A DNA stretch of 8,307 nucleotides, taken from positions 1 to 8,307 of the forward strand of contig JAPTUI010000501.1 of assembly GCA_028067895.1 (NCBI GenBank). The letters run 5' to 3'. This DNA comes from Pseudomonadota bacterium (GTDB taxonomy: Bacteria > Pseudomonadota > Gammaproteobacteria > Steroidobacterales > Steroidobacteraceae). Numbering within the stretch: position 1 is the stretch's first letter; every line of letters begins with the position of its first letter. The position numbers were made by a program, and so were the translations under genes. This document shows positions 1 to 5,883 of this stretch, one piece after another. The notes beneath the pieces were generated by a model. That model searched no databases, was not told where the DNA came from, and saw only the letters and a list, made by a program, of their open reading frames with translations.

Positions 1-626
1 CACCGTTCAGTCGGCAGTCCGAACGCGGTCGTCACCTCGTACACGATTTCCTGCATATCAAAGTCCGTGAGCGCGGAGCCGGCAGACAGACCAGTCAGCG
101 TCAACATGATGGGCTTCGGATAGACGCGATATCGGTCACCATCGTAGGCATGCACATACTGGTCCGTGATGTGAATCATCTGGCTGTGCCCCAGATCGTG
201 CAGGAAGCCGGCCGGATCGCCCCAGCAGGACGCAATGGTGTTGCACGACCCATTGGTGGTCGTATCGATGTAGATCAGATACTCGGTGGCCGACTGAACG
301 GTGCGCCCGCCGTGATACTCGAGCGTGCCGGGATAGCGGGTGCTCTTGTTGTTGCCCCGCCAGTCGCCGAACGAATCCCCTGGACCGCCCCCGCGCATCT
401 TGAACCGCGGCGCATTCTCAGCCATCTGTCCGGCCGTCGTGTTCGCATAGAGCAGGTGCGGAACACCCTGATGCGCCTGCGCAACCACGGTCTTGGCGTA
501 GCCGGACAGATTGACCGTCAGATGCAGCGCCTGCTCGGCGGCCTGAACCGGCGAACAAGCCAGGACCGTCGCAATCGACCCGGCCGCCGCGGCTAACGCG
601 TACGACCATAAGCGCGACTTTTGCAT
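1..626 (-). CDS. Exported protein of unknown function (N-terminal part, cut by left edge)
   Basis: The frame is open for 208 residues from ATG 626-624 and runs off the left edge; the next codon begins TG, so a stop there is not excluded. The start is supported by a GAGGAG ribosome site (639-634) seven bases upstream. Residues 1-29 form a Sec signal: basic MQKSR, an Ala-rich core, then either signal peptidase I cleavage after VQA (residue 29) or a lipobox-like VLAC with Cys24. The mature part has YHGG (104-107), two further cysteines (C128, C134), and a segment WGDPAGFLHDLGHSQMIHIT (135-154) followed by DQYV. The YHGG-then-WGDP...DQY layout resembles poorly characterised secreted bacterial proteins distantly likened to plant EXORDIUM/phosphate-induced proteins; that link is from memory and weak. 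No catalytic motif is recognised. Base composition is AT-richer than the rest of the window. The gene is divergent from the antiporter. Confidence 0.75.
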   Translation of the reverse strand, partial: MQKSRLWSYALAAAAGSIATVLACSPVQAAEQALHLTVNLSGYAKTVVAQAHQGVPHLLYANTTAGQMAENAPRFKMRGGGPGDSFGDWRGNNKSTRYPGTLEYHGGRTVQSATEYLIYIDTTTNGSCNTIASCWGDPAGFLHDLGHSQMIHITDQYVHAYDGDRYRVYPKPIMLTLTGLSAGSALTDFDMQEIVYEVTTAFGLPTER

Positions 627-672
627 GGAGTGACTCCTCATTTGTTATTTCCATTCGAAACGGAGAGCATCG

Positions 673-688
673 ATGTCAATTCTGACAT
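673..688. promoter_or_regulatory. Inverted repeat ATGTCA-N4-TGACAT upstream of the exported-protein gene
   Basis: Six-base arms ATGTCA (673-678) and TGACAT (683-688) flank a four-base centre ATTC. It lies 47 bases upstream of the ATG at 626, so on the minus strand it sits where a promoter or operator would be expected. On the minus strand the right half reads TTGACA, a perfect -35 hexamer, but I find no good -10 hexamer 16-18 bases further on. A regulator-binding site is an inference from symmetry and position. Confidence 0.4.
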
Positions 689-842
689 TCAGCCCATTGT
701 TGTTGCAGACACCCCGGAGAACGCCTGACGCAAAGACTCTAAAGTGTTGACCAGGCAAACACTGGACGCACTGGTTTTTGTGGGTTTCAGCGCATCTTCC
801 CCCGAGAGATCATGATCGAGCATAGGCGCCGCATTCCGCGCC

Positions 843-870
843 TGTCAAGTTTGACACATATGTGTCAAAC
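843..870. promoter_or_regulatory. Cluster of TTGACA/TGTCAA half-sites including a 22-bp perfect palindrome
   Basis: Bases 849-870 form a perfect palindrome with half GTTTGACACAT and its exact complement. Immediately to the left, TGTCAA (843-848) adds a third half-site, so the order is TGTCAA (843-848), TTGACA (851-856), TGTCAA (863-868), in alternating orientation. The palindrome is almost midway between the two divergent starts (222 bases from the ATG at 626, 234 from the ATG at 1105). A dimeric repressor or activator site is the natural reading. I cannot assign a regulator family from the sequence, and no regulator gene lies in the window. The TTGACA copies also equal the -35 consensus, but neither is followed by a credible -10. 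Confidence 0.55.
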
Positions 871-1034
871 GGTACCCCCGAGTGCCGTGCGCACACGACC
901 CTGGCGCGCATCCGGGCACGCGGTCAAACTGTCTGGGCGGCCGCTGATTGATTCTCTCTCCGGAACTTCGCACGCGGCGCTCAAGCGGCGCCGCGCGGCG
1001 CGGCGCGCATGTGCAGCGCGCGTCATGGCTACCG

Positions 1035-1063
1035 TTGCGCGCACCTTGCGCCGTTGCTACGCT
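1035..1063 (+). promoter_or_regulatory. Possible promoter of the antiporter gene
   Basis: TTGCGC (1035-1040) and TACGCT (1058-1063) are separated by exactly 17 bases, a reasonable match to a housekeeping -35/-10 pair in a GC-rich genome. It would place transcription start near 1070, about 35 bases before the ATG at 1105. Both hexamers are imperfect (4/6 and 3/6 to consensus), so this is tentative. Confidence 0.3.
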
Positions 1064-1104
1064 GCCACAGGCTCGCCCCTGCGGAACTGCGCGAGGCTGC
1101 GCAC

Positions 1105-2280
1105 ATGATTTACGTGGCAATTCTGGTGGCCGCCGTATTCCTGCTCATCGCCTTTGCGGTCGAGCAGCTCGATCGGGCGTCCGGGCTGCCCTCGGTGGTC
1201 GTAATGATCGCGCTCGGCCTGCTGGCGCAACCGCTGCTCGAGGCCGCCGGGTTCGTCGTGCGGGGCATCACGACCATCGTGCCCGTCGCCGGCGCCGTCG
1301 CGCTGGTGCTGATCGTGCTCGAAGGCGCCCTCGACATCGAACTGCGGCGCGAGCGCTTGAAGCTCGCCGCCACGGCGCTCGTCATGGCGAGCCTCGCTCT
1401 CCTGATCTACGGCGGGGTCTTCATGCTCATCGCCGCCAAAGTGCTCGGACTCTCCTACGTCCAGGGCGCGATCCTCGCCACTCCGCTCGCGCTCATCAGC
1501 AGTTCCGTCGCCATCCCCGCGAGTCGCCATCTCGGCCCGCACGCCCGCGAATTCGTCGTGTACGAGAGCTCCACCTCCGACATCCTCGGGGTGCTCGTAT
1601 TCTTCGCACTCGTGCACTCCGACGGGACCGTGTCGGGATTTCTCACCGGGCTCGCCGGCGGCGGCATGCTCTCGCTGCTGCTCGCAGCGGTCTGTTCGGT
1701 GGCGCTCGTGGCCATTTCCACGCGCGCCACCGCGCACGTGCGCTACATCCCGCTGCTCGCCGGACTGTTCGCGCTGTACGCCGCCGGTGAGCTGCTGCAC
1801 CTCTCGCCGCTGATCATGGTGCTGCTGTTCGGACTGATGCTGAACAATCAGGCGGTCCTCGCCCGCATCCCGGGGGTGGCGCGTATCGCTGAGAAGATCT
1901 CGACCCAGACGGTCGGGGAGCTGAAGGTGCTGGTGCAGGAACTGACCTTCGCCGTGCGCGGATTCTTCTTCTTCGTGCTCGGGTACTCGACGAAGCTCAT
2001 CGACTTTACCTCGCTGCGCGCCTGGGCGGCGGCGGCAATCATTCTCTCCTTCATCTACGGGCTGCGCTTCGTGATGCTTCGACCCTTGGGACGCACGTTC
2101 AGCACCGAGCTCACCTGGCTCGCCCCACGCGGCCTGATCACGATCGTGCTGTACCTAGAGGCCCGCCGCACGCTGCACCTGCCAGCGTATCTGGACGGCA
2201 CGATCCTGCTCGTCGTGTTTCTCTCCGCGGCCGCCCTCACCCTGGTCCGCCGACCCGCTGCCGAACCCGCCCCCGATTAG
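1105..2280 (+). CDS. Monovalent cation:proton antiporter, CPA family (Na+/H+ exchanger domain)
   Basis: This is a 391-residue inner-membrane protein made of about a dozen hydrophobic segments, likely exchanging Na+ or K+ for H+. I chose the ATG at 1105 because the first membrane segment (IYVAILVAAVFLLIAFAVEQ) begins there; the 32 codons upstream in frame read like non-coding sequence. A weak GAGG lies eight bases upstream. Family marks are LEGAL (72-76), a TP-x6-SSVA stretch (126-136) in place of the CPA1 Thr-Asp-Pro, ESSTSD (154-159) aligning with the CPA1 ESLFND motif, and PRGLITIVLY (341-350). Asp159 is kept, but the residue before it is Ser rather than Asn. Length suits the bare transport domain: there is no RCK/TrkA or CBS regulatory tail, only a short PAAEPAPD end. 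Exact ion specificity cannot be read from the sequence. It converges on the DUF2007 gene with overlapping stops. Confidence 0.85.
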   Translation: MIYVAILVAAVFLLIAFAVEQLDRASGLPSVVVMIALGLLAQPLLEAAGFVVRGITTIVPVAGAVALVLIVLEGALDIELRRERLKLAATALVMASLALLIYGGVFMLIAAKVLGLSYVQGAILATPLALISSSVAIPASRHLGPHAREFVVYESSTSDILGVLVFFALVHSDGTVSGFLTGLAGGGMLSLLLAAVCSVALVAISTRATAHVRYIPLLAGLFALYAAGELLHLSPLIMVLLFGLMLNNQAVLARIPGVARIAEKISTQTVGELKVLVQELTFAVRGFFFFVLGYSTKLIDFTSLRAWAAAAIILSFIYGLRFVMLRPLGRTFSTELTWLAPRGLITIVLYLEARRTLHLPAYLDGTILLVVFLSAAALTLVRRPAAEPAPD

Positions 2281-2573
2281 CCGGACCCGTCTGATCCCGG
2301 CGTCTTGGGTGCGGCGGCGAGCGCCAGCGCCGTCAGTTCCTCCTCGCTCGGCCGCTGGGCCTCGAGCGACTCGCGGGCGCGCTCGAGCCAGGGGCGCGGG
2401 ACGTGCACCTCGGCCCGCTGCTCGAGCCCGGGAATCGGCTCGAACGCCCTGACCTGCGCGGGAATGCCGTCGGCCTGCAGTCGCCCGGCGAGCACCTGTG
2501 CGGTGAGCGGATCCGCACAGCTCTCGAGCAGCACCCAATCGGCCTCACTGGAGCGGGATTCGTGACGCGTCAT
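2277..2573 (-). CDS. Small DUF2007-type protein (putative signal-transducing protein family)
   Basis: This is a 98-residue soluble protein without signal peptide or membrane segment. Residues about 12-68 show the DUF2007 pattern: a hydrophobic strand (WVLLES), a helix over DPLTAQVLAGRLQADGI, a second strand (PAQVRAF), then VHVPRPWLERARESLE. The family is small, of unknown biochemical role, and is called signal-transducing only by domain annotation. The Glu/Ala-rich C-terminus (about 70-98) looks disordered. The start ATG (2573-2571) has a GGGAG ribosome site five bases upstream. That site overlaps the stop of the peptidase gene (TGAGGGAG), only 10 bases away, so the two genes are probably co-transcribed and perhaps translationally coupled. 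Its TAA stop lies inside the antiporter's stop region on the other strand. Confidence 0.75.
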   Translation of the reverse strand: MTRHESRSSEADWVLLESCADPLTAQVLAGRLQADGIPAQVRAFEPIPGLEQRAEVHVPRPWLERARESLEAQRPSEEELTALALAAAPKTPGSDGSG

Positions 2574-2583
2574 CGCGGCTCCC

Positions 2584-4596
2584 TCAATGACTTAGGTAAT
2601 GCACGACCCATCGGAGCATCGCGCGGTAGAACAGCGCCCGATGCACCGGATCCTGGGGCATGTGAAAGGCCCCCGGAATGCCGAGGAATTTCACCGGCAC
2701 GTGCCGGCTCGCCAGTGCATGGTAGAGCGCCAGCGACTCGGTGATCGGCACGGTGACATCGGCGGTTCCGGAGAGAATGAGCGTCGGGGTGGTGATGTCA
2801 CCGGCATAGGTGATCGGCGAGCCGCTGCGATACAGCGCCGCAGCGTGTGGATCCCACGGGCTGCCACCGAGCGAATCGCGTGTCCAGGCGAGGTTCCCGT
2901 CGCCCGACAGCTCGTACTCCTCGGTCCAGTCGGTCACCCCGTCGGCCACCACTGCGCAGCGCCAGAAGTGCTGATGACCGATCAGCCAGGTCGTCATGTA
3001 CCCGCCGTAGGAATGCCCGACGGCCGCAATGCGTGCGTTGTCGACGATCCCGCGCGCCTGAAGCATCTTGATTCCGGAGATCACGTCGCTGTCCGGGCCC
3101 ACGCCCGGGTCGCGATAGATGGCATGCTCGTGTGCATTGCCGAGGTTGTCGCTGCCGCGGTAATTCGGCTCGAAGACCAGATACCCCTCGGCGGCGAACA
3201 GCAGCCGCAGCGGGCCGATCTCATCGGCATCGAAATGACCGGTGGAAGCCGCTTCCGGCCCACCGTGGCTGAACACCACGAGCGGGTAGCGCCGACCCGG
3301 CGCATAGTCGTTCGGATAGGTGAGGATCCCGTCGTTCAGCTGCCCGTCCGGGGCATGCCATTGCACCTCGACGCTGCGCGGGTACGCGTAGGCATCGAAC
3401 GAGCGGTTCACATGCGTCAGGGGCAGCGGCGCGCTCCTCGGTGAGCGCAGCAGGTACAGCTCCGGTGCGCGCCGCGTGCTGTCCGCGACCACCGCGATCG
3501 CTCCACGCGAGGAAACGGCCACACTGAGCGCCTGCAGTCCGCCGAGCGCGACAGCCCGGCCGGGCCCGCGCAGCGGCTGCAGGAACAGGTGGCTGTCGAT
3601 GCCCTGATCGGCCATTCCGAGCAGCGCCTTCCCGTTGGGCAGCCAGGCGAAGTCGGCCGCGAAATCCCGCCCGAGCGCGGCGCTGACGTCGCGCGACGCC
3701 CCCCCGGGCGAGCCGACGTGCAGATCCATCACACTCACCGGACCGGGCCCGTGCGGATAGAGGTAGGCCACCGCGGCACCCTGCGGCGCGAAGCGCGGCG
3801 CATATTCGTAGCTCAAGTGCGTGCCGATGCGCCGCGCGGCCCCGCTCGCGACGTTGACCGCCATGATGGTCGTGCGGTCGCTGTCGGCGTCATCGGCATC
3901 GGCCTGGCGCGTATAGACGATCCAGTGCCCGTCTGCCGACCAGGACGGCACCGTGATGCCGCCGCCGAACGGCGGCGGCGTCTCGAGCACGCTGCCCGGA
4001 CCATGCGTGAGCTGGCGCGCTGCGCCCCCCGGCAGCGGCTGCAGCCAGATCTCGGAAGGGACCGGCGGCTGGTGGATCAGGTAATCATCGTCATGGATTG
4101 CGAACAGATCGTGGTGGGTCTGGCGCTCATGGACACTCAGCGGCGAGGGATCCGGCGTGACGTAGGCCAGCGTGCGGCCGTCCGGGCTGAACGCGAACTG
4201 CTCGACGCCCCGGGGCGCATCAGTCAGCACGCGCGGCGTGCCGCCGGTGGCCGGAACTTCGAACACCTGCGCGGCCTGTCCGTCCACCTTACCGATGAAC
4301 GCGACGCTGCGTCCGTGCGGACTCCAGCGCGCCTCAGTCAGTTCGCGCATGCCGCGCACCAGCGTATGCATCTTACCGCCGGGGACCTCGAGCACCCGCA
4401 GCGTGGCATCCCAGCGGTCGTGCACGAAATCTGCACGGATCGTCCGTACCGCGATCCGGTGGCCATCGGGAGAAAAATGCGGTGTGCCGAAGCGCACCAG
4501 GGCACGGAAGTCGCGCAGCGTCAGGGCCGGGTGCGCCTGGACGGCGGCGGCCCACAGTGCAAGGGCGGATGCGAACAGCACGGTACGGGCGTTCAT
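2584..4596 (-). CDS. Exported S9-family peptidase (prolyl oligopeptidase/acylaminoacyl peptidase type)
   Basis: The protein has 670 residues and probably acts in the periplasm as a serine peptidase cleaving short peptides. I chose the ATG at 4596-4594 because MNARTVLFASALALWAAAVQA is a clean signal peptide (cleavage near A21) with GGAG six bases upstream; an open extension of 55 codons further upstream is Arg-rich and unlike the family. Residues about 25-390 form a TolB/WD-like beta-propeller with repeated SPDG-type blades (FSPDG 41-45, WSPHG 91-95, FSPDG 136-140, WSADG 219-223). Residues about 405-670 form the alpha/beta hydrolase domain: HGGP (444-447), the nucleophile elbow GHSYGG with Ser529, Asp613 in GTADVTVP, and His645 in GAFHMP. 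The catalytic triad is thus complete and length is normal for the family. It leads a probable two-gene unit with DUF2007 and is divergent from the aldo/keto reductase. Confidence 0.9.
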   Translation of the reverse strand: MNARTVLFASALALWAAAVQAHPALTLRDFRALVRFGTPHFSPDGHRIAVRTIRADFVHDRWDATLRVLEVPGGKMHTLVRGMRELTEARWSPHGRSVAFIGKVDGQAAQVFEVPATGGTPRVLTDAPRGVEQFAFSPDGRTLAYVTPDPSPLSVHERQTHHDLFAIHDDDYLIHQPPVPSEIWLQPLPGGAARQLTHGPGSVLETPPPFGGGITVPSWSADGHWIVYTRQADADDADSDRTTIMAVNVASGAARRIGTHLSYEYAPRFAPQGAAVAYLYPHGPGPVSVMDLHVGSPGGASRDVSAALGRDFAADFAWLPNGKALLGMADQGIDSHLFLQPLRGPGRAVALGGLQALSVAVSSRGAIAVVADSTRRAPELYLLRSPRSAPLPLTHVNRSFDAYAYPRSVEVQWHAPDGQLNDGILTYPNDYAPGRRYPLVVFSHGGPEAASTGHFDADEIGPLRLLFAAEGYLVFEPNYRGSDNLGNAHEHAIYRDPGVGPDSDVISGIKMLQARGIVDNARIAAVGHSYGGYMTTWLIGHQHFWRCAVVADGVTDWTEEYELSGDGNLAWTRDSLGGSPWDPHAAALYRSGSPITYAGDITTPTLILSGTADVTVPITESLALYHALASRHVPVKFLGIPGAFHMPQDPVHRALFYRAMLRWVVHYLSH

Positions 4597-4816
4597 GAAG
4601 GACTCCGCGGCAGGCGCCAGTGCGCCCGAATTCGATATATTCGCACGAAACCCCGCAGGGGCGCGCCGGGCCCGCACTGAGGTACACTGGAACCTCACCC
4701 CAATGCCCCCGCGCCGCCGCATCGCGCCGCGCCCCGCGGCGGCGCGGTCCGGGCGGGCCACCGGGTGAGTTCACGGTTCATCGAGCAGCGGCCCCCGCGC
4801 CCGCAGAGGAGATCGT
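4597..4816. other. Divergent promoter region between peptidase and aldo/keto reductase genes
   Basis: These 220 bases contain no plausible gene. An AT-rich island in the GC-rich stretch, 4629-4642 (GAATTCGATATATT), offers TATATC on the minus strand as a -10 candidate for the peptidase. On the plus strand TACACT (4683-4688) is a possible -10 for the reductase operon, though I see no good -35. Bases 4701-4760 are very GC-rich and self-complementary. Confidence 0.45.
4678..4697. promoter_or_regulatory. Dyad TGAGGT-N8-ACCTCA upstream of the reductase operon
   Basis: Perfect six-base arms TGAGGT (4678-4683) and ACCTCA (4692-4697) are separated by ACACTGGA. The dyad spans the possible plus-strand -10 hexamer TACACT (4683-4688), so a protein bound here would be positioned to control the aldo/keto reductase operon. 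Six-base arms can arise by chance in a 220-base region, so this is a weak candidate operator. Confidence 0.3.
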
Positions 4817-5818
4817 ATGCACACTCGCACACTCGGCAATAACGGCACGGACCCTCTGGTCGTCTCCGCACTCGGCCTCGGCTGCATGGGCATGAGCTTC
4901 GGCTACGGGCCGCCGCGCGAGCAGCGCGAGATGATCGCGCTGCTGCGTGCCGCCGTGGACCGCGGCATCACGTTCTTCGACACCGCCGAGGTATATGGTC
5001 CGTGGACCAACGAGACGCTGCTCGGCGAGGCACTCGCGCTGGTGCGCGAGCCGCTGGTGATCGCCACCAAGTTCGGATTTCGCATCGATGCACAGGGTCG
5101 CCGCCAGGAGGGCCTCGACAGCACCCCGCAGCACATCCGCGCCGTCGCCGAGGCCTCGCTGCGGCGGCTGAAGCGCGAGACGCTCGACCTGTTCTATCAG
5201 CACCGCGTCGATCCGAAGGTCCCGATCGAGGAGGTAGCCGGTGCCGTGCAGGATCTGATCCGCGCCGGCAAGGTGCGCCATTTCGGGCTCTCGGAAGCGA
5301 GCGTCGCCACCGTCCGGCGCGCCCACGCGGTGCAGCCGGTGACCGCGCTGCAGAGTGAGTACTCCCTGTGGTGGCGCGAGCCGGAGCGCGAGATGCTGCC
5401 GACCCTGCAGTCCCTCGGTATCGGCTTCGTACCCTTCAGCCCGCTCGGGCGCGGCTTTCTCACCGGCAAGATCGACGAGCACACCGCTTTCGATGCGACC
5501 GACATGCGCAACACCGTACCGCGCTTCAGCGCCGAGGCGCGCCGCGCCAACAGAGCGCTGACCGAACTGCTCGGCACGATGGCGGCGCGCAAGGGGCTCA
5601 CCCCCGCGCAGCTCGCCCTCGCCTGGCTGCTCGCCAAACGGCCCTGGATCGTGCCCATCCCGGGCACGACCCGCCTGGAGCGGCTCGAGGAGAACATCGG
5701 CGCCGCTGCGGTGAGCCTGGATGCGACGGAACTGAAGCAGATCGAGGAAGCCGCCGAGCGCATCCCGGTGCACGGCGAGCGCTACTCGCAACAGATGGCC
5801 CGGCTGGTCGACCGCTGA
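4817..5818 (+). CDS. Aldo/keto reductase (AKR13-like)
   Basis: This 333-residue cytosolic oxidoreductase most likely reduces aldehydes or ketones with NADPH. The (beta/alpha)8 family pattern is complete: the N-terminal strand LGLGCMGMSFGYG, the catalytic tetrad Asp55 and Tyr60 (FFDTAEVYG), Lys85 (VIATKFGF) and His129 (LFYQHRVD), the RHFGLSEAS strand (154-162), FVPFSPLGRGFLTGK (204-218), and the cofactor-phosphate loop PIPGTTRLERLEEN (280-293). The YSLWWREPE stretch (182-190) is typical of the AKR13-type bacterial/fungal reductases resembling S. pombe YakC. Physiological substrate cannot be read from sequence. The start is well set by AGAGGAG (4805-4811) five bases upstream. It is first of a three-gene row with an alcohol dehydrogenase 65 bases downstream. 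Confidence 0.92.
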   Translation: MHTRTLGNNGTDPLVVSALGLGCMGMSFGYGPPREQREMIALLRAAVDRGITFFDTAEVYGPWTNETLLGEALALVREPLVIATKFGFRIDAQGRRQEGLDSTPQHIRAVAEASLRRLKRETLDLFYQHRVDPKVPIEEVAGAVQDLIRAGKVRHFGLSEASVATVRRAHAVQPVTALQSEYSLWWREPEREMLPTLQSLGIGFVPFSPLGRGFLTGKIDEHTAFDATDMRNTVPRFSAEARRANRALTELLGTMAARKGLTPAQLALAWLLAKRPWIVPIPGTTRLERLEENIGAAAVSLDATELKQIEEAAERIPVHGERYSQQMARLVDR

Positions 5819-5883
5819 GGCGGGCGATCCCGGACTGCGCCGCCGCGCACGGTGGCGCTCGGTTTCATTAGGAGCTTGAGTCG

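Larger units (their letters stand above)
627..1104. other. Divergent intergenic region, no convincing gene
   Basis: These 478 bases separate two divergent genes. I see no convincing coding frame: the open frames here have Arg/Ala/Ser-rich translations and no family resemblance. The left part (about 600-780) is clearly AT-richer, near 42-52% GC in 60-base blocks, than the right part and the rest of the window. The region holds a dyad at 673-688, a half-site cluster at 843-870, a possible antiporter promoter at 1035-1063, and a GC-rich self-complementary stretch around 973-1022 (repeats of GGCGC and GCGCGC) that could fold. It probably serves as the control region of both flanking genes. Confidence 0.7.

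Noticed and set aside
150..596. 148-codon plus-strand frame within the left-edge gene
   Set aside because: The minus strand there is continuously open with a signal peptide and ribosome site; the plus frame is its shadow.
743..763. Inverted repeat AGTGTT...AACACT
   Set aside because: The arms are six bases with a nine-base loop and no clear relation to a start. It is kept only as context for the near-match half-site TTGACC.
973..1022. GC-rich tandem-like GGCGC/GCGCGC repeats
   Set aside because: They could fold, but they are low-complexity and have no consistent unit length, so I do not call a repeat array or an origin.
1009..1104. Upstream extension of the antiporter by 32 codons
   Set aside because: The added residues are not membrane-like and would place the putative promoter inside the coding sequence. 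The ATG at 1105 starts directly at the first membrane helix.
812..1108. 98-codon plus-strand frame in the intergenic region
   Set aside because: It has no ribosome site, its Arg/Ala/Ser composition looks non-coding, and it covers the palindrome. There is no support for a gene.
948..1790. 280-codon plus-strand frame overlapping the antiporter start
   Set aside because: It is an extremely Arg-rich translation in another frame of the antiporter and has no domain.
3589..4680. 363-codon open frame on the plus strand, antisense to the S9 peptidase
   Set aside because: The opposite frame encodes a complete peptidase with signal peptide and catalytic triad. The plus-strand translation is Arg/His-rich with no family resemblance, as expected from stop-poor GC-rich DNA.
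4597..4761. Upstream extension of the S9 peptidase by 55 codons
   Set aside because: The extension is Arg/Ala-rich and would bury the signal peptide; the ATG at 4596 has its own ribosome site.
4778..5791. 337-codon open frame on the minus strand opposite the aldo/keto reductase
   Set aside because: The plus strand carries the complete catalytic tetrad and a strong ribosome site; the minus frame is a mirror of that coding sequence.
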